From: Macrostomum hystrix
Taxonomy: Eukaryota > Platyhelminthes > Macrostomidae
Assembly (NCBI GenBank): GCA_950097015.1
Contig: CATNEN010000003.1
Location: 10,273,501 to 10,337,500, forward strand
Reading direction: 5' to 3'
DNA length: 64,000 nt
A program made the position numbers and the translations under genes. Below, piece after piece: positions 33,770-46,020 of the stretch (position 1 is its first letter; every line of letters begins with the position of its first letter). Under the pieces are notes generated by a model. It saw only the letters and a program-made list of their open reading frames with translations. It was not told where the DNA came from and searched no databases.

Positions 33770-36700
33770 AAGGTGTGAGAAGTAGACAGGGAAGAGAGGT
33801 AGACAGGGAAGAGAAGTAGACAGGGAAGAAAGGTAGACAGGGAAGAAAGGTAGACAGGGAAGAGAGGTAGACAGGGAAGAGAAGTAGACAGGGAAGAAAG
33901 GTAGACAGAGAAGAGAAGTAGATAGGAAAGAGAAGTAGACAGGGAAGAGAAGTAGACAGGGAAGAAAGGTAGACAGGGAAGAAAGGTAGACAGGGAAGAG
34001 AGGTAGACAGGGAAGAGAAGTAGACAGGGAAGAAAGGTAGACAGGGAAGAGAAGTAGATAGGAAAGAGAAGTAGACAGGGAAGAGAAGTAGATAGGAAGA
34101 GAAGTAGGCAGGGAAGAGAAGTAGACAGGGAAGAGAAGTAGACAGGGAAGAGAAGTAGACAGGGAAGAGAAGTAGACAGGGAAGAGAGGTAGACAGGGAA
34201 GAAAGGTAGACAGGGAAGAGAGGTAGACAGGGAAGAGAGGTAGACAGGGAAGAGAAGTAGACAGGGAAGAGAAGTAGGCAGGGAAGAGAAGTAGACAGGA
34301 AAGAGAAGTAGACAGGGAAAAGAAGTAGACAGGGAAGAGAAGTAGACAGGGAAGAAAGGTAGACAGGGAAGAAAGGTAGACAGGGAAGAGAGGTAGACAG
34401 GGAAGGGAGGTAGACAGGGAAGATAAGTAGACAGGGAAGAGAAGTAGACAGGGAAGAGAAGTAGACAGGGAAGAGAAGTAGACAGAGAAGAGAAGTAGAC
34501 AGGGAAGAGAAGTAGACAGGGAAGAGAGGTAGACATGGAAGTGAAGTAGACAGGGAAGAGAAGTAGACAGGGAAGAGAAGTAGACAGAGAAGAGAAGTAG
34601 ACAGGGAAGAGAAGTAGACAGGGAAGAGAGGTAGACATGAAAGTGAAGTAGACAGGGAAGAGAAGTAGACAGGGAAGAGAAGTAGACAGGGAAGAGAAGT
34701 AGACAGGGAAGAGAAGTAGACAGGGAAGAAAGGTAGACAGAGAAGAGAAGTAGACAGGGAAGAAAGGTAGACAGAGAAGAGAAGTAGACAGGAAAGAGAA
34801 GTAGACAGGGAAGAGAAGTAGACAGGAAAAAGAAGTAGACAGGGAAGAGAAGTAGACAGGGAAGAGAAGTAGACAGGGAAGAGAAGTAGACAGGGAAGAG
34901 AAGTAGACAGGGAAGAAAGGTAGACAGAGAAGAGAAGTAGACAGGAAAGAGAAGTAGACAGGGAAGAGAAGTAGACAGGAAAAAGAAGTAGACAGGGAAG
35001 AGAAGTAGACAGGGAAGAAAGGTAGACAGGGAAGAGAAGTAGACAGGGAAGAAAGGTAGACAGGGAAGAGACGTAGACAGAGAAGAGAAGTAGACAGGGA
35101 AGAAAGGTAGACAGGGAAGAGAAGCAGACAGAGAAGAGAAGTAGACAGGGAAGAGAAGTAGATAGGAAAGAGAAGTAGACAGGGAAGAGATGTAGACAGG
35201 GAAGAGAGGTAGACATGGAAGAGACGTAGACAGGGAAGAGAAGTAGACAGGGAAGAGACGTAGACAGAGAAGAGAAGTAGACAGGGAAGAAAGGTAGACA
35301 GGGAAGAGAAGTAGACAGAGAAGAGAAGTAGACAGGGAAGAGAAGTAGAAAGAGAAGAGAAGTAGACAGGGAAGAGATGTAGACAGGGAAGAGAAGTAGA
35401 CAGGGAAGAGAAGTAGACAGGGAAGAGAGGTAGACATGGAAGAGACGTAGACAGGGAAGAGAAGTAGACAGGGAAGAGAGGTAGACATGGAAGAGAAGTA
35501 GACAGGGAAGAGAGGTAGACAGGGAAGAGAAGTAGACAGGGAAGAGAGGTAGACAGGGAAGAGAAGTAGACAGGGAAGAGAAGTAGACAGGGAAGAAAGG
35601 TAGACAGGGAAGAGACGTAGACAGAGAAGAGAAGTAGACAGGGAAGAAAGGTAGACAGGGAAGAGAAGTAGACAGGTAAGAGAGGTAGACATGGAAGTGA
35701 AGTAGACAGGGAAGAGAAGTAGACAGGGAAGAGAAGTAGACAGGGAAGAGAGGTAGACAGGAAAGAGAAGTAGACAGGGAAAAGAAGTAGACAGGGAAGA
35801 GAAGTAGACAGGGAAGAGAAGTAGACAGGGAAGAGAAGTAGATAGGAAAGAGAAGTAGACAGGGAAGAGACGTAGACAGGGAAGAGAAGTAGACAGGGAA
35901 GAGAAGTAGACAGGGAAGAGAAGTAGACAGGGAAGAGAAGTAGGCAGGGAAGAGAAGTAGGCAGGGAAGAGAAGTAGACAGGGAAGAGAAGTAGACAGGG
36001 AAGAGAAGTAGACAGGGAAGAGAAGTAGACAGGGAAGAAAGGTAGACAGGGAAGAAAGGTAGACAGGGAAGAGAGGTAGACAGGGAAGAGAGGTAGACAG
36101 GGAAGAGAAGTAGACAGGGAAGAGAAGTAGACAGGGAAGAGAAGTAGACAGGGAAGAGAAGTAGACAGGGAAGAGAAGTAGACAGGGAAGAGAAGTAGAC
36201 AGGGAAGAGAGGTAGACATGGAAGTGAAGTAGACAGGGAAGAGAAGTAGACAGGGAAGAGAAGTAGATAGGAAGAGAAGTAGGCAGGGAAGAGAGGTAGA
36301 CATGGAAGTGAAGTAGACAGGGAAGAGAAGTAGACAGGGAAGAAAGGTAGACAGAGAAGAGAAGTAGACAGGAAAGAGAAGTAGACAGGGAAGAGAAGTA
36401 GACAGGAAAAAGAAGTAGACAGGGAAGAGACGTAGACAGGGAAGAGAAGTAGACAGGGAAGAGAAGTAGACAGGGAAGAGAAGTAGACAGGGAAGAGAAG
36501 TAGGCAGGGAAGAGAAGTAGGCAGGGAAGAGAAGTAGACAGGGAAGAGAAGTAGACAGGGAAGAGAAGTAGACAGGGAAGAGAAGTAGACAGGGAAGAAA
36601 GGTAGACAGGGAAGAGACGTAGACAGAGAAGAGAAGTAGACAGGGAAGAAAGGTAGACAGAGAAGAGAAGTAGACAGGTAAGAGAAGTAGACAGGGAAGA

Positions 36701-38336
36701 GAGGTAGACAGGAAAGAGAAGTAGACAGGGAAGAGAAGTAGACAGGGAAGAGAAGTAGACAGGGAAGAGAGGTAGACAGGAAAGAGAAGTAGACAGGGAA
36801 AAGAAGTAGACAGGGAAGAGAAGTAGACAGAGAAGAGAAGTAGACAGGTAAGAGAAGTAGACAGGGAAGAGAGGTAGACATGGAAGTGAAGTAGACAGGG
36901 AAGAGAAGTAGACAGGGAAGAGAAGTAGACAGGGAAGAGAGGTAGACAGGAAAGAGAAGTAGACAGGGAAAAGAAGTAGACAGGGAAGAGAAGTAGACAG
37001 GGAAGAGAAGTAGACAGGGAAGAGAAGTAGATAGGAAAGAGAAGTAGACAGGGAAGAGACGTAGACAGGGAAGAGAAGTAGACAGGGAAGAGAAGTAGAC
37101 AGGGAAGAGAAGTAGATAGAGAAGAGAAGTAGACAGGGAAGAGAAGTAGATAGGAAGAGAAGTAGGCAGGGAAGAGAAGTAGACAGGGAAGAGAAGTAGA
37201 CAGGGAAGAGAAGTAGACAGGGAAGAGAAGTAGACAGGGAAGAAAGGTAGACAGGGAAGAAAGGTAGACAGGGAAGAGAGGTAGACAGGGAAGAGAGGTA
37301 GACAGGGAAGAGAAGTAGACAGGGAAGAGAAGTAGACAGAGAAGAGAAGTAGACAGGGAAGAGAAGTAGACAGGGAAGAGAGGTAGACATGGAAGTGAAG
37401 TAGACAGGGAAGAGAAGTAGACAGGGAAGAGAAGTAGACAGGGAAGAGAAGTAGACAGGGAAGAGAAGTAGACAGGGAAGAGAGGTAGACATGGAAGTGA
37501 AGTAGACAGGGAAGAGAAGTAGACAGGGAAGAGAAGTAGACAGGGAAGAGAAGTAGACAGGGAAGAGAGGTAGACATGGAAGTGAAGTAGACAGGGAAGA
37601 GAAGTAGACAGGGAAGAGAAGTAGACAGGGAAGAGAAGTAGACAGGGAAGAGAAGTAGACAGGGAAGAGAGGTAGACATGGAAGTGAAGTAGACAGGGAA
37701 GAGAAGTAGACAGGGAAGAGAAGTAGACAGGGAAGAGAAGTAGACAGGGAAGAGAAGTAGACAGAGAAGAGAAGTAGACAGGGAAGAGAAGTAGACAGGG
37801 AAGAGAGGTAGACATGGAAGTGAAGTAGACAGGGAAGAGAAGTAGACAGGGAAGAGAAGTAGACAGGGAAGAGAAGTAGACAGGGAAGAGAGGTAGACAT
37901 GGAAGTGAAGTAGACAGGGAAGAGAAGTAGACAGGGAAGAGAAGTAGACAGGGAAGAGAAGTAGACAGGGAAGAGATGTAGACAGGGAAGAGAAGTAGAC
38001 AGGGAAGAGAAGTAGACAGGGAAGAGAGGTAGACAGGGAAGAGAAGTAGACAGGGAAGAGAGGTAGACAGGAAAGAGAAGTAGACAGGGAAAAGAAGTCG
38101 ACAGGGAAGAGAAGTAGACAGGGAAGAGAAGTAGACAGGGAAGAGAAGTAGATAGGAAAGAGAAGTAGACAGGGAAGAGAGGTAGACATGGAAGAGACGT
38201 AGACAGGGAAGAGAAGTAGACAGGGAAGAGAGGTAGACATGGAAGAGAAGTAGACAGGGAAGAGAGGTAGACAGGGAAGAGAAGTAGACAGGGAAGAGAA
38301 GTAGACAGGGAAGAGAGGTAGACAGGGAAGAGAAGT
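33770..38336 (+). repeat. 17-bp minisatellite, 4.6 kb, longest array
   Basis: About 265 units of agacagggaagagaagt. Common variants are gaaaggt, agaggt, acatgg…gtgaagt, agatagg, aggcagg and gacagag. The unit has no stop codon in any minus-strand frame, so 1392- to 1626-codon frames of Leu/Phe/Ser/Tyr-rich sequence appear. These are not genes. It occupies most of the intron between the spacer and first EGF exons. Confidence 0.97.
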
Positions 38337-38867
38337 AGAATAGTTTGTGAGGCATGGACACATTTTGAGAGGTAGATTGGGGTAGTTTAATCCTGTAAAT
38401 CGAACCAATCGATTTAGAAAATGAATGGACATCGATGAAAATGCCTACTGGCAAAGTTTGACAGATTGAAATGGAACTCGTGGGCAAATGAGCAAAAGAA
38501 AAACAGACTAGAAGTCCACGCTCTGTGAGTGGATTATAAACTCCGGTGACCTTGATAGGGTCAGTTTCTAGGAAACTGTTCAATTAGCCACACGACCTGA
38601 CTGCGAGCTAATTTGATTATTGTTAGTCGAGTTGCCAAATTTAAATAGATGCAAATTGGAAAGTGTACAGTTTGAAAGTCTTCCCTGTATGACTCTTTGC
38701 TAAATCATTCATAAAACGTTTCGTTTGGAATGACCCCACAGTCTTAAAATGTCCTTCATCTGATGATGCATATTCTGGAGAATAATTGAATCTCAATTCA
38801 TTTGAATTGATTTATTTTGCTTAGATTTATATTTCAAAGTGCTTTGATTCAAGCTGTACCATTTCAG
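38337..38867. other. Unique intron end
   Basis: Unique AT-rich intron sequence ending in the acceptor tgtaccatttcag. Nothing else seen. Confidence 0.5.
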
Positions 38868-38940
38868 ACTCGTGTCCTCAGCAGTACTGCCTTAACAATG
38901 GAACTTGCAGCAGCTTTCCCGGAGGACTCAAGCTCTGCAA
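38868..38940 (+). CDS. NRG: Neuregulin-like protein: EGF domain, first part
   Basis: 73-nt exon (2+69+2) reading (D)SCPQQYCLNNGTCSSFPGG and then LKLC. It supplies cysteines 1-4 of an EGF domain, with the C..NGG.C-type turn seen as CLNNGTC. Splitting the EGF between a 5' exon with four cysteines and a 3' exon with the last two is the arrangement known in neuregulin genes, where alternative 3' exons create alpha/beta forms. Only one 3' exon was recognised here. Confidence 0.9.
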
Positions 38941-38994
38941 GTGAGTCACTCACGGTACAAAACATTATTTGGCACAAATCGATTTAATTACTAT

Positions 38995-39510
38995 AGATGT
39001 GGACTGGGGTTGGTATGAAGTGGGGTTGGTGTGGACTGGGGTTGGTATGAAGTGGGGTTGGTGTGAACTGGGGTTGGTTTGGAGTGGGGTTGGTTTGGAG
39101 CGGCGTTGGTGTGAACTGGGGTTGGTATGGAGTGGGGTTGGTTTGGAGCGGGGTTGGTGTGAACTGGGGTTGGTCTAAAGTGGGGTCGGTGTGGAGTGGG
39201 GTTGGTGTGAAGTGAGGTTGGTGTGGAGTGAGGTTGGTGTGGAATGAGATTGGTGTACATGGACTGGGGTTGGTATGAAGTGGGGTTGGTGTGAACTGGG
39301 GTTGGTTTGGAGCGGGGTTGGTTTGGAGCGGGGTTGGTGTGAACTGGGGTTGGTCTAAAGTGGGGTCGGTGTGGAGTGGGGTTGGTGTGGAGTGAGGTTG
39401 GTGTGGAGTGAGGTTGGTGTGGAGTGAGGTTGGCGTGGAGTGAGTTTGGTGTGAAGTTAGGTTAGTGTGGCGTGAAGTTAATGTTGAGTGAGTTTCGGGT
39501 GAAGTGGATA
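38995..39510 (+). repeat. 16-bp minisatellite, copy 1
   Basis: Units based on gaggttggtgtggagt, with ggggttggtatgaagt, actggggttggt and gcgggg variants. A block of about 240 bp is duplicated (38999-39236 against 39262-39420). The same unit recurs at 41310-41790 in the same intron. Confidence 0.95.
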
Positions 39511-40159
39511 ATCTAAGGACTTTTCGCATCCTTCAGATAAGTTACTCATCCGTTTGCTTTCTAATCCAGTCCCGTCCAGAAGACGTCACAAGTTCAGCTC
39601 TCCTCTATTCCAGTTAAATTCCATCTTCTGCTTCACTGATCTACCAGCCTTTGTTTTTCATTTGAGTTTCAGCTCAGCTAACATCTTTCAGCAAACGTTA
39701 AAAAATGCGGTGGAGCCAATCTGCCTTTCCAGCAACACGGGAAGCCACTTGAAGAAATAGAAAAAACTTAAGGCAAAATGAGGACAGAAGAAGGGCAGAG
39801 AAAGAAAGTCTAGCTGTGAGAAAGGTGATCAAATTCTGGGACGATTTGGTTGGATAAAGAGGACAGAACTGCGGCAGGCTCAGAGAAGGAAAAATTATGA
39901 AGAGTGTTTTTACGACCAGAAGTTCAAAGACAAAAATTCATCTCGTAACCGAATGACATGCAGGAGTGAGCGATGCAAAAAGGGTAGAGAAATTTTAATG
40001 GAATTAAAGAAAAAATTGATCGTAATTTTTGTCTGCACTTGTAATGACTTTACTTCTAAAGTTTTTTTACTTATTTCAAAGCCATTCCCTGACTAAACCC
40101 GATCTACGAGTATAATCTGAAACTATACCCGACTTTATTTCGTTAGTTCCATCTTGGGT
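39511..40159. other. Unique intron sequence
   Basis: Unique sequence between arrays. No exon recognised. Confidence 0.5.
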
Positions 40160-40535
40160 TCTATAATCTCTAAGACCTTTCTGAGTTCTTACCCCAGTTC
40201 TTTCTTGAGTTCTTCTTTGAGTTCTTTTCTGAGTTCTTCTTTGAGTTCTTCCCTGAGTTCTTCCCTGAGTTCTTCCCTGAGTTCTCTCCTGAGTTATCCC
40301 TGAGTTCTTTCCTTAGTTCTTTCCTGAGTTCTTTCTTGAGTTCTTTCTTGAGTTCTTCAATGAGTTCTTCTTTGGTTGTTTTTCTGAATTCTTTATTAAG
40401 TTCTTCTTTGAGCTCTTTTCTGAGTTCTTCTTTGAGTTCTTACCCCAGTTCTTTCCTGAGTTCTTTCCTGAGTTCTTTCCTGAGTTATTACCTGAGTTCT
40501 TTCTTTCCTGAGTTCTTACCTGAGTTCTTAACTGT
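40160..40535 (+). repeat. 12-bp minisatellite
   Basis: Array of tgagttctttcc with ttcttc, tcttac and ctttga variants. The 12-bp period gives a four-residue LSSF-like frame without coding value. Confidence 0.95.
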
Positions 40536-41309
40536 GTTTAATGATGGACATGGAAAAAGCTTTATTGAAACCCCAAAAATGCAAAATGATCAATATTGAA
40601 AAGTAACGAGTATATAGTTAGTTATATCTGCTATTCTGGATTGATTTTTACGGAAGTACTTTATTTCAAAGATATCGTATTTCTCTAATCTCTTAGAAAT
40701 TATCTACCAAAGCATGCTAAAGTAGCCATTCGGGCGGTAAAGCCTGCAAAAATTTGCATGCCTCCGTGTTCTAATTAATTTATTGCAATCGGAGCGACAG
40801 CTTGGGTAGATACTCATTTTTTCCTAGAACTAAGCTCATCCCTCACGTGCGTGCGTGTCGCACTTTCACATCTGCTCGTGCCTCATTCTATCTATTGTTT
40901 GTCATTGTCAGCAGCAGCAGCAGCAGTGGTGGTGGTGGTGTTGATGGCAGTAGGGCTAGAGGATGGTTCCAGGTAGGCTTGTCTTTCACACTGTCAGACT
41001 TGTTGGAGCCTATCTATGTCTGCCTAAATATACGTAGTACATTCTCCCATCCTTTCCTACCTAAAACAGGAATAAAATACAAGAATAACTCAGGTGTAAG
41101 TAGGCACTGTATGGGCTTCATTATATTGTTCTCTACTAATTTAGGGGCACTGCTAATTTAATTTGTCAGGTAAAAGCCAGAGTGGAGTTGTGTGGAATAA
41201 ATGAGTTGGAGTACAGAAACGTTTGATGAAATTACAACAGATAGTTAACTGTCACGTAAAACGCGTGGCATTTAAATGCACTTTCAGAACATATTGGAAA
41301 GATAGGCAA
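40536..41309. other. Unique intron sequence with (AGC)n(GGT)n
   Basis: Unique intron sequence. A compound trinucleotide tract (cagcagcagcagcag then tggtggtggtggtg) lies at 40911-40940. No exon recognised. Confidence 0.5.
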
Positions 41310-41790
41310 AGAATAAGGTTGGTGTGGAGTGAGATTGGTGTGGAGTGAGATTGGTGTGGAGTGAGGTTGGTGTGGAGTGAGATTGGTGTGAAGTTTGGTT
41401 GGCTTGGAGTGAGGTTGGTGTTGAGTGAGGTTGGTGTGGAGTGTGGTTGGTGTGAAGTTTGGTTGGCTTGGAGTGAGGTTGGTGTTGAGTGAGGTTGGTG
41501 TGGAGTGTGGCTGGCTTGGAGTGAGGTTGGTGTGAAGTGAGGTTGGTGTGGAGTAAGGTTGGTGTGGAGTGAGGTTGGTGTGGAGTGAGGTTGTTGCGAA
41601 GTGAGGTTGGTGTGGAGTGAGGTTGTTGCGAAGTGAGGTTGGTGTGGAGTGAGGTTGGTGTGAAGTGAGGTTGCTGTGTAGGAGTTTGGTGCGGAGTGAG
41701 GTTGGTGTGGGGTGAGGTTGGAGGGAGTGAGGTTGGTGTGGAGTGAGGTTGGTGTGGAGGGAGATTGTTGTGAAGTGAATTTTACGTGTG
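41310..41790 (+). repeat. 16-bp minisatellite, copy 2
   Basis: Second array of gaggttggtgtggagt units, about 1.8 kb from the first, with its own variants (ttgttgcgaagt, ggcttggagt, gtgtggttgg). Confidence 0.95.
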
Positions 41791-42974
41791 GTTATGTTAG
41801 TGTGCCATGAAAAGATATAATGACTATAACTAAAAGTTGATGACACGGGATGGAAGGTGACGAGATATAATCGAAGTTTGTTGAAGATATTCAGGGCAAT
41901 TATCACAGCCAATATTTCCACCGTGACTATACTGCTCCTTGAGCCGAACGACAGCTGTTAGATAAGGAGAGAGTGGCAACTAGAAATAAGAAAATGCTGA
42001 GATGAATAATGGTCGTTCCAAAAGTTCTCCCGTACAGGCGTAAGGGGCCAAACACCCGTAAGCCACTCCAAATCTTTCAGATACCGCCTGGGGATTATTG
42101 ATCGTCAATTTTTTTAGAGTTCCCTTCTTGGCGCACCTGAACTAAACACCTGGCATCGGGGCAAGATGAATTAGTCTCGGCAGACTTTAAACATGCATTC
42201 TGTGTCGCTTTGTCCTCTTTTATCTACGCCAGATAAGAAAAGATAAAAAAATTCTTATTAACATACGACCGATAGAAGCGCTTGTTTAGTGGAGCGAGGC
42301 ATGGGATGGCATGTGGGAGAAGACAGATATCCAACACTATAATATTTTGTAATCCGCTACACAAAGATTCTCCAACAAACTCAACTCCGCTAGGCAATTA
42401 AAGCTACCAGGGAATACACTTAAAGAGTATATTCTTTGGGGATAAATTTATGTCTTCTGACGCAATTTATTGCAGTTCTGTTTTTTTCAGCTTCGACGAT
42501 GGGCAGTAGGGATAGTGACAGCTGAGAGATAATGTATACAAAAGTAAAGTGCTGGACGGGATACCCTGCGGTTTGGGGGGGGGGCAGATCAGGGATCTAA
42601 GTAATTTTTTCTGGCGTTTTGGCATCCTATTTAGATTATATAGGGATGCTTTTTCTTATCATGGACTTTCTGTGTTCTGTCCAGTGGATCAAATATTCGC
42701 GTTAAAAGAAGGGATTAATTTCATAATTCCTTTCAAAGTGCTGATGTCTGCATTGATAAGGATCCGTTTCGGGCATTAACATTAAACTTTGATCAGCCAC
42801 TAAACAACACGATCTAGCGGTTGATGAATAATTTACTAAATTGTTAACCCTACTGGGGTTTATAATGAGTCTAATGAGAAAATAGTGATGCTTCATAAAG
42901 AGCCATAACTTCTTCACTTCATGAGATGGATTATTTGGCTAAATTTTATTCCAATTCTTTTTTACAACCAGTTA
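41791..42974. other. Unique intron sequence
   Basis: Unique sequence, including a short G run (ggggggggg) near 42578. Open frames of up to 76 codons show no recognisable motif. Confidence 0.45.
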
Positions 42975-44200
42975 GGATTTAGGATGTGGTAAATGAGGTA
43001 TGCGTGACAGTTGAGCTGTGTGAATGTGGTGAACGAGGTGTGTGAAAGCTGGGATGTGGTGAATGAGGTATGCGTGACAGTTGAGCTGTGTGAATGTGGT
43101 GAATGAGGTATGTGTGACAGTTGAGCTGTGTGAATGTGGTGAATGAGGTATGCGTGACAGTTGAGCTGTGTGAATGTGGTGAACGAGGTGTGTGAAAGCT
43201 GGGATGTGGTGAATGAGGTGTGCGTGACAGTTGAGCTGTGTGAATGTGGTGAACGAGGTGTGTGAAAGCTGGGATGTGGTGAATGAGGTGTGCGTGAAAG
43301 CTGGGATGTGGTGAATGAGGTGTGTGTGAAAGCTGGGATGTGGTGAATGAGGTGTGTGTGACAGTTGAGCTGTGTGAATGTGGTGAACGAGGTGTGTGAA
43401 AGCTGGGATGTGGTGAATGAGGTGTGTGTGAAAGCTGGGATGTGGTGAATGAGGTGTGTGTGACAGTTGAGCTGTGTGAATGTGGTGAACGAGGTGTGTG
43501 AAAGCTGGGATGTGGTGAATGAGGTGTGTGTGACAGTTGAGCTGTGTGAATGTGGTGAACGAGGTGTGTGTGAAAGCTGGGATGTGGTGAATGAGGTGTG
43601 TGTGAAAGCTGGGATGTGGTGAATGAGGTGTGTGTGTGTGACAGCTGGGATGTGGTGAATGAGGTGTGTGTGACAGCTGGGATGTGGTGAATGAGGTGTG
43701 TGTGACAGCTGGGATGTGGTGAATGAGGTCTGTGTGACAGCTGGGATGTGGTGAATGAGGTGTGTGTGTGTGACAGCTGGGATGTGGTGAATGAGGTCTG
43801 TGTGACAGCTGGGATGTTGTGAATGAGGTGTGTGTGACAGCTGGGATGTTGTGAATGAGGTGTGTGTGTGACAGTTGGGATGTGGTGAATGAGGTCTGTG
43901 TGACAGCTGGGATGTGGTGAATGAGGTGTGTGTGTGTGACAGCTGGGATGTGGTGAATGAGGTCTGTGTGACAGCTGGGATGTTGTGAATGAGGTGTGTG
44001 TGACAGCTGGGATGTTGTGAATGAGGTGTGTGTGTGACAGTTGGGATGTGGTGAATGAGGTGTGTGTGTGTGACAGTTGGGATGTGGTGAATGAGGTGTG
44101 TGTGTGACAGCTGGGATGTGGTGAATGAGGTGTGTGTGTGACAGCTGGGATGTGGTGAATGAGGTGTGTGTGTGTGACAGTTGGGATGTGGTGAATCAGT
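42975..44200 (+). repeat. ~32-bp minisatellite with (GT)n variation
   Basis: Units containing gctgggatgtggtgaatgag plus gtgtgtgtgaca. The gtgtg run varies in length between units. In the left third, units alternate with a longer form carrying gttgagctgtgtgaatgtgg. The array ends about 145 bp before the second EGF exon. Confidence 0.95.
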
Positions 44201-44346
44201 ATTAAATAATTCTGCAAATTAGCTTCACCGTGCTAAAAACAGTAATCCTACAATATTAAACTTTGCTAAGGATTACTAAAATAGCTAATCTAATGCTGCA
44301 CGCAAGTAAGTTAAATAAAATTCCCAAAAAATCCCATTTCTCCCAG

Positions 44347-44438
44347 CTGCTCTCATCCGTACCAGGGGGAGCGGTGTGAACGGAGCGTTGTGCCCTACAA
44401 GAACTACACTACTGAGTCCTGCAAGGGCAAGGTTCTGG
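44347..44438 (+). CDS. NRG: Neuregulin-like protein: EGF domain end and juxtamembrane stalk
   Basis: 92-nt exon (1+90+1), acceptor atttctcccag, donor gtgagt. It reads (N)CSHPYQGERCERSVVPYKNY then TTESCKGKVL. Together with 38868-38940 the cysteine spacing is C-x4-C-x5-C-x9-C-x1-C-x8-C, a complete EGF fold, with the YQGERC motif matching F.GDRC in family members. The following 20 residues form the stalk where neuregulins are cleaved; an extra cysteine in it (ESC) is notable. NYT is a possible glycosylation site. Confidence 0.9.
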
Positions 44439-44639
44439 GTGAGTGCAGTTAAGCTATAAGTATGCTCAAATAAGACTGAATTCTATCATGTAAAAAGAGT
44501 ATCATATGACAGTGATTCAGATTTATACAGCTGGAATGAAAGTTTGAGTTAAGTCGTGTTTTTTTAATTATTTTTACTTGTACGGCAAATAAAACAATTA
44601 TTCAACTAACTATGACATATTATACTCGTAGTTCGTGAG

Positions 44640-44760
44640 ACAGAGCCTCCACAGGTTGAGTAACAGCTGTTCAGTCCATGGACTGGGCGAATTAAAGCAT
44701 TAAAAAATTAGGTTTCCTCATGTGCGGAGAATCGAACTACTGACCTCTCAGTCAGCCAGT
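44640..44760 (-). repeat. Truncated tRNA-derived SINE
   Basis: The minus strand carries a B-box-like gttcgattct (plus strand agaatcgaac) and the family marker cagtccatggactg at 44672-44685. Relative to the copy at 45570-45822 it has an internal deletion. Confidence 0.65.
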
Positions 44761-44764
44761 GGGC

Positions 44765-45065
44765 TAGTGGCATAGGGGTGAGTGGCAGAGCAGTATAATG
44801 AGTTTGTGTCTTGCACTAAAGTCCCCAAGCTCGATTCCGAAGCGAGGCCCCATTTATTCGGGGCGCAGCCGTTTTAATCTCCAAGGCACAGTGAGAGTGT
44901 ACACTGCCTGACGATAAGAAAGTCAGGGCAGATGTACACACCTGTGTGCGTGTGTGCTCAGGAGTCAGCGAAATATGCAGAATTGCCTCCTCGTTGGCTG
45001 CGAGTCTAGTGTCACCAGATGATGAGCCATTGCCCACAGCCCTCCTGCATGCAATTATTATGATT
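44765..45065 (+). repeat. tRNA-derived SINE (second type)
   Basis: The plus strand shows an A-box-like agtggcagagcagt, then gtgtcttgcactaaag, then a B-box-like gctcgattcc near 44830. A unique body follows, with an AT-rich tail (attattatgattattac). It lacks the cagtccatggactg palindrome, so it is a different SINE or a different body. Confidence 0.6.
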
Positions 45066-45095
45066 ATTACATAGTTTCTTTAAATAAAATTCCAG

Positions 45096-45195
45096 ACTGC
45101 TTTCATCGCACCGATCGCATCTTGACTGTCACTGGCATTGGATTAGTTATGACTATGTTCTTTCTAATCCTGCTCATCTCTTGGTACCTGTCTAG
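45096..45195 (+). CDS. NRG: Neuregulin-like protein: transmembrane segment
   Basis: 100-nt exon (2+96+2) reading (D)CFHRTDRILTVTGIGLV followed by MTMFFLILLISWYL and S(R). A roughly 22-residue hydrophobic helix is preceded by DRILTVTGI, which closely matches the KRVLTITGI sequence at the extracellular boundary of vertebrate neuregulins. This is the strongest single link to the family. Confidence 0.9.
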
Positions 45196-45336
45196 GTGAG
45201 TTACTAAGCGATGGACGTCATTTAATTTATGAAACAAATTAATAAAAAAAATGAGTTGGTTTCTGATTGGCTGAGAAAAAGTCACGTGACTGAAGAACAG
45301 TTGTTCAATAATTTACTTCTAATTATCATATTCCAG

Positions 45337-45397
45337 GCAACGAAGACGAGATTTTGAATTTTGGAGACAGGCGAAACGTGAGAACGAGCGATACAAG
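45337..45397 (+). CDS. NRG: Neuregulin-like protein: basic juxtamembrane exon
   Basis: 61-nt exon (1+60) reading (R)QRRRDFEFWRQAKRENERYK. A cluster of Arg/Lys directly after the membrane (stop-transfer) parallels the KKQRKKLHDRLRQ segment of neuregulins. It sits only 141 bp after the transmembrane exon, the one short, array-free intron of the gene. Confidence 0.85.
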
Positions 45398-45569
45398 GTA
45401 ATACAGTGCTGTTTTAAATACTAAGTACCACCGTGTTTCATGTGTTAAAACCGCAAACCGTACGAATCTTATATGGACTGTTGTCCTTTATCAGTACTAT
45501 GCAAATACCCACTGCCTACTACACGATAGTTAAAAAAATAATTATAATTGATTACACATGCCCCAAATT

Positions 45570-45822
45570 GGGCCAGATGTGCAGCCGACAGCACAGCCGC
45601 TGAAGGCTGCGTACGGCTGATCAGTCCATGGACTGGGGGGACGCCAAACCCACCTTCAATTACCCCAGCTGATGCTGGTAACCATCTAACAGCTGGGTGA
45701 ACTGAAGCAATGCAGAATTTAGTGTCTTGCTAAAGGAGACAAATTGTTTCAGTGGAGTCGGGAATCGAACCACCGACCTCGTGAGTCCGACGCTCTAACC
45801 ACAAGGCTGCAACCTCTATAGT
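45570..45822 (-). repeat. tRNA-derived SINE, nearly complete
   Basis: On the minus strand the head reads tggttagagcgt (A box) and ggttcgattcc (B box) at the tRNA spacing. A body containing ttcacccagctgttag and the palindrome cagtccatggactg (45622-45635) follows. The body matches the plus-strand copy at 47440-47655. Confidence 0.85.
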
Positions 45823-45832
45823 TACCAAAACT

Positions 45833-46020
45833 TATGCCTCTATATTGGTGGTCTTTTTAGCTCCAGGCACCCTGACGAGAGTTTTTAAATATCTTGACGA
45901 CGACAATAATTTGTGATTCTAGAAGTTGTTCCATTGGATAAAGCGGAAAATTTCAGCAAGTGTTCTGATTTTCTGGGCGATTGGTTGAATGTTTTGGGAG
46001 AGATTTTTGGTCTCTCTTGA
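45833..46020 (+). repeat. Dispersed repeat, copy A
   Basis: Begins tatgcctctatattggtgg and contains gaagttgtt…gcggaaa…ttgggaga. The same order of words occurs at 48868-49026 with clear divergence. Family unknown. Confidence 0.75.

Noticed and set aside
33703-38583. Minus-strand frames of 1392, 1563 and 1626 codons (Leu/Phe/Ser/Tyr-rich)
   Set aside because: They are overlapping readings of the 17-bp array, whose unit has no stop in any minus frame. They lie in the intron between in-phase exons and show no conserved non-repeat domain.
40802-41161. 119-codon frame with Ser and Gly runs
   Set aside because: Created by the compound (AGC)n(GGT)n microsatellite inside the EGF-splitting intron. 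No motif.
44765-45822. Functional tRNA genes
   Set aside because: A- and B-box words are present, but the sequences do not fold as complete cloverleafs and continue into shared SINE bodies.
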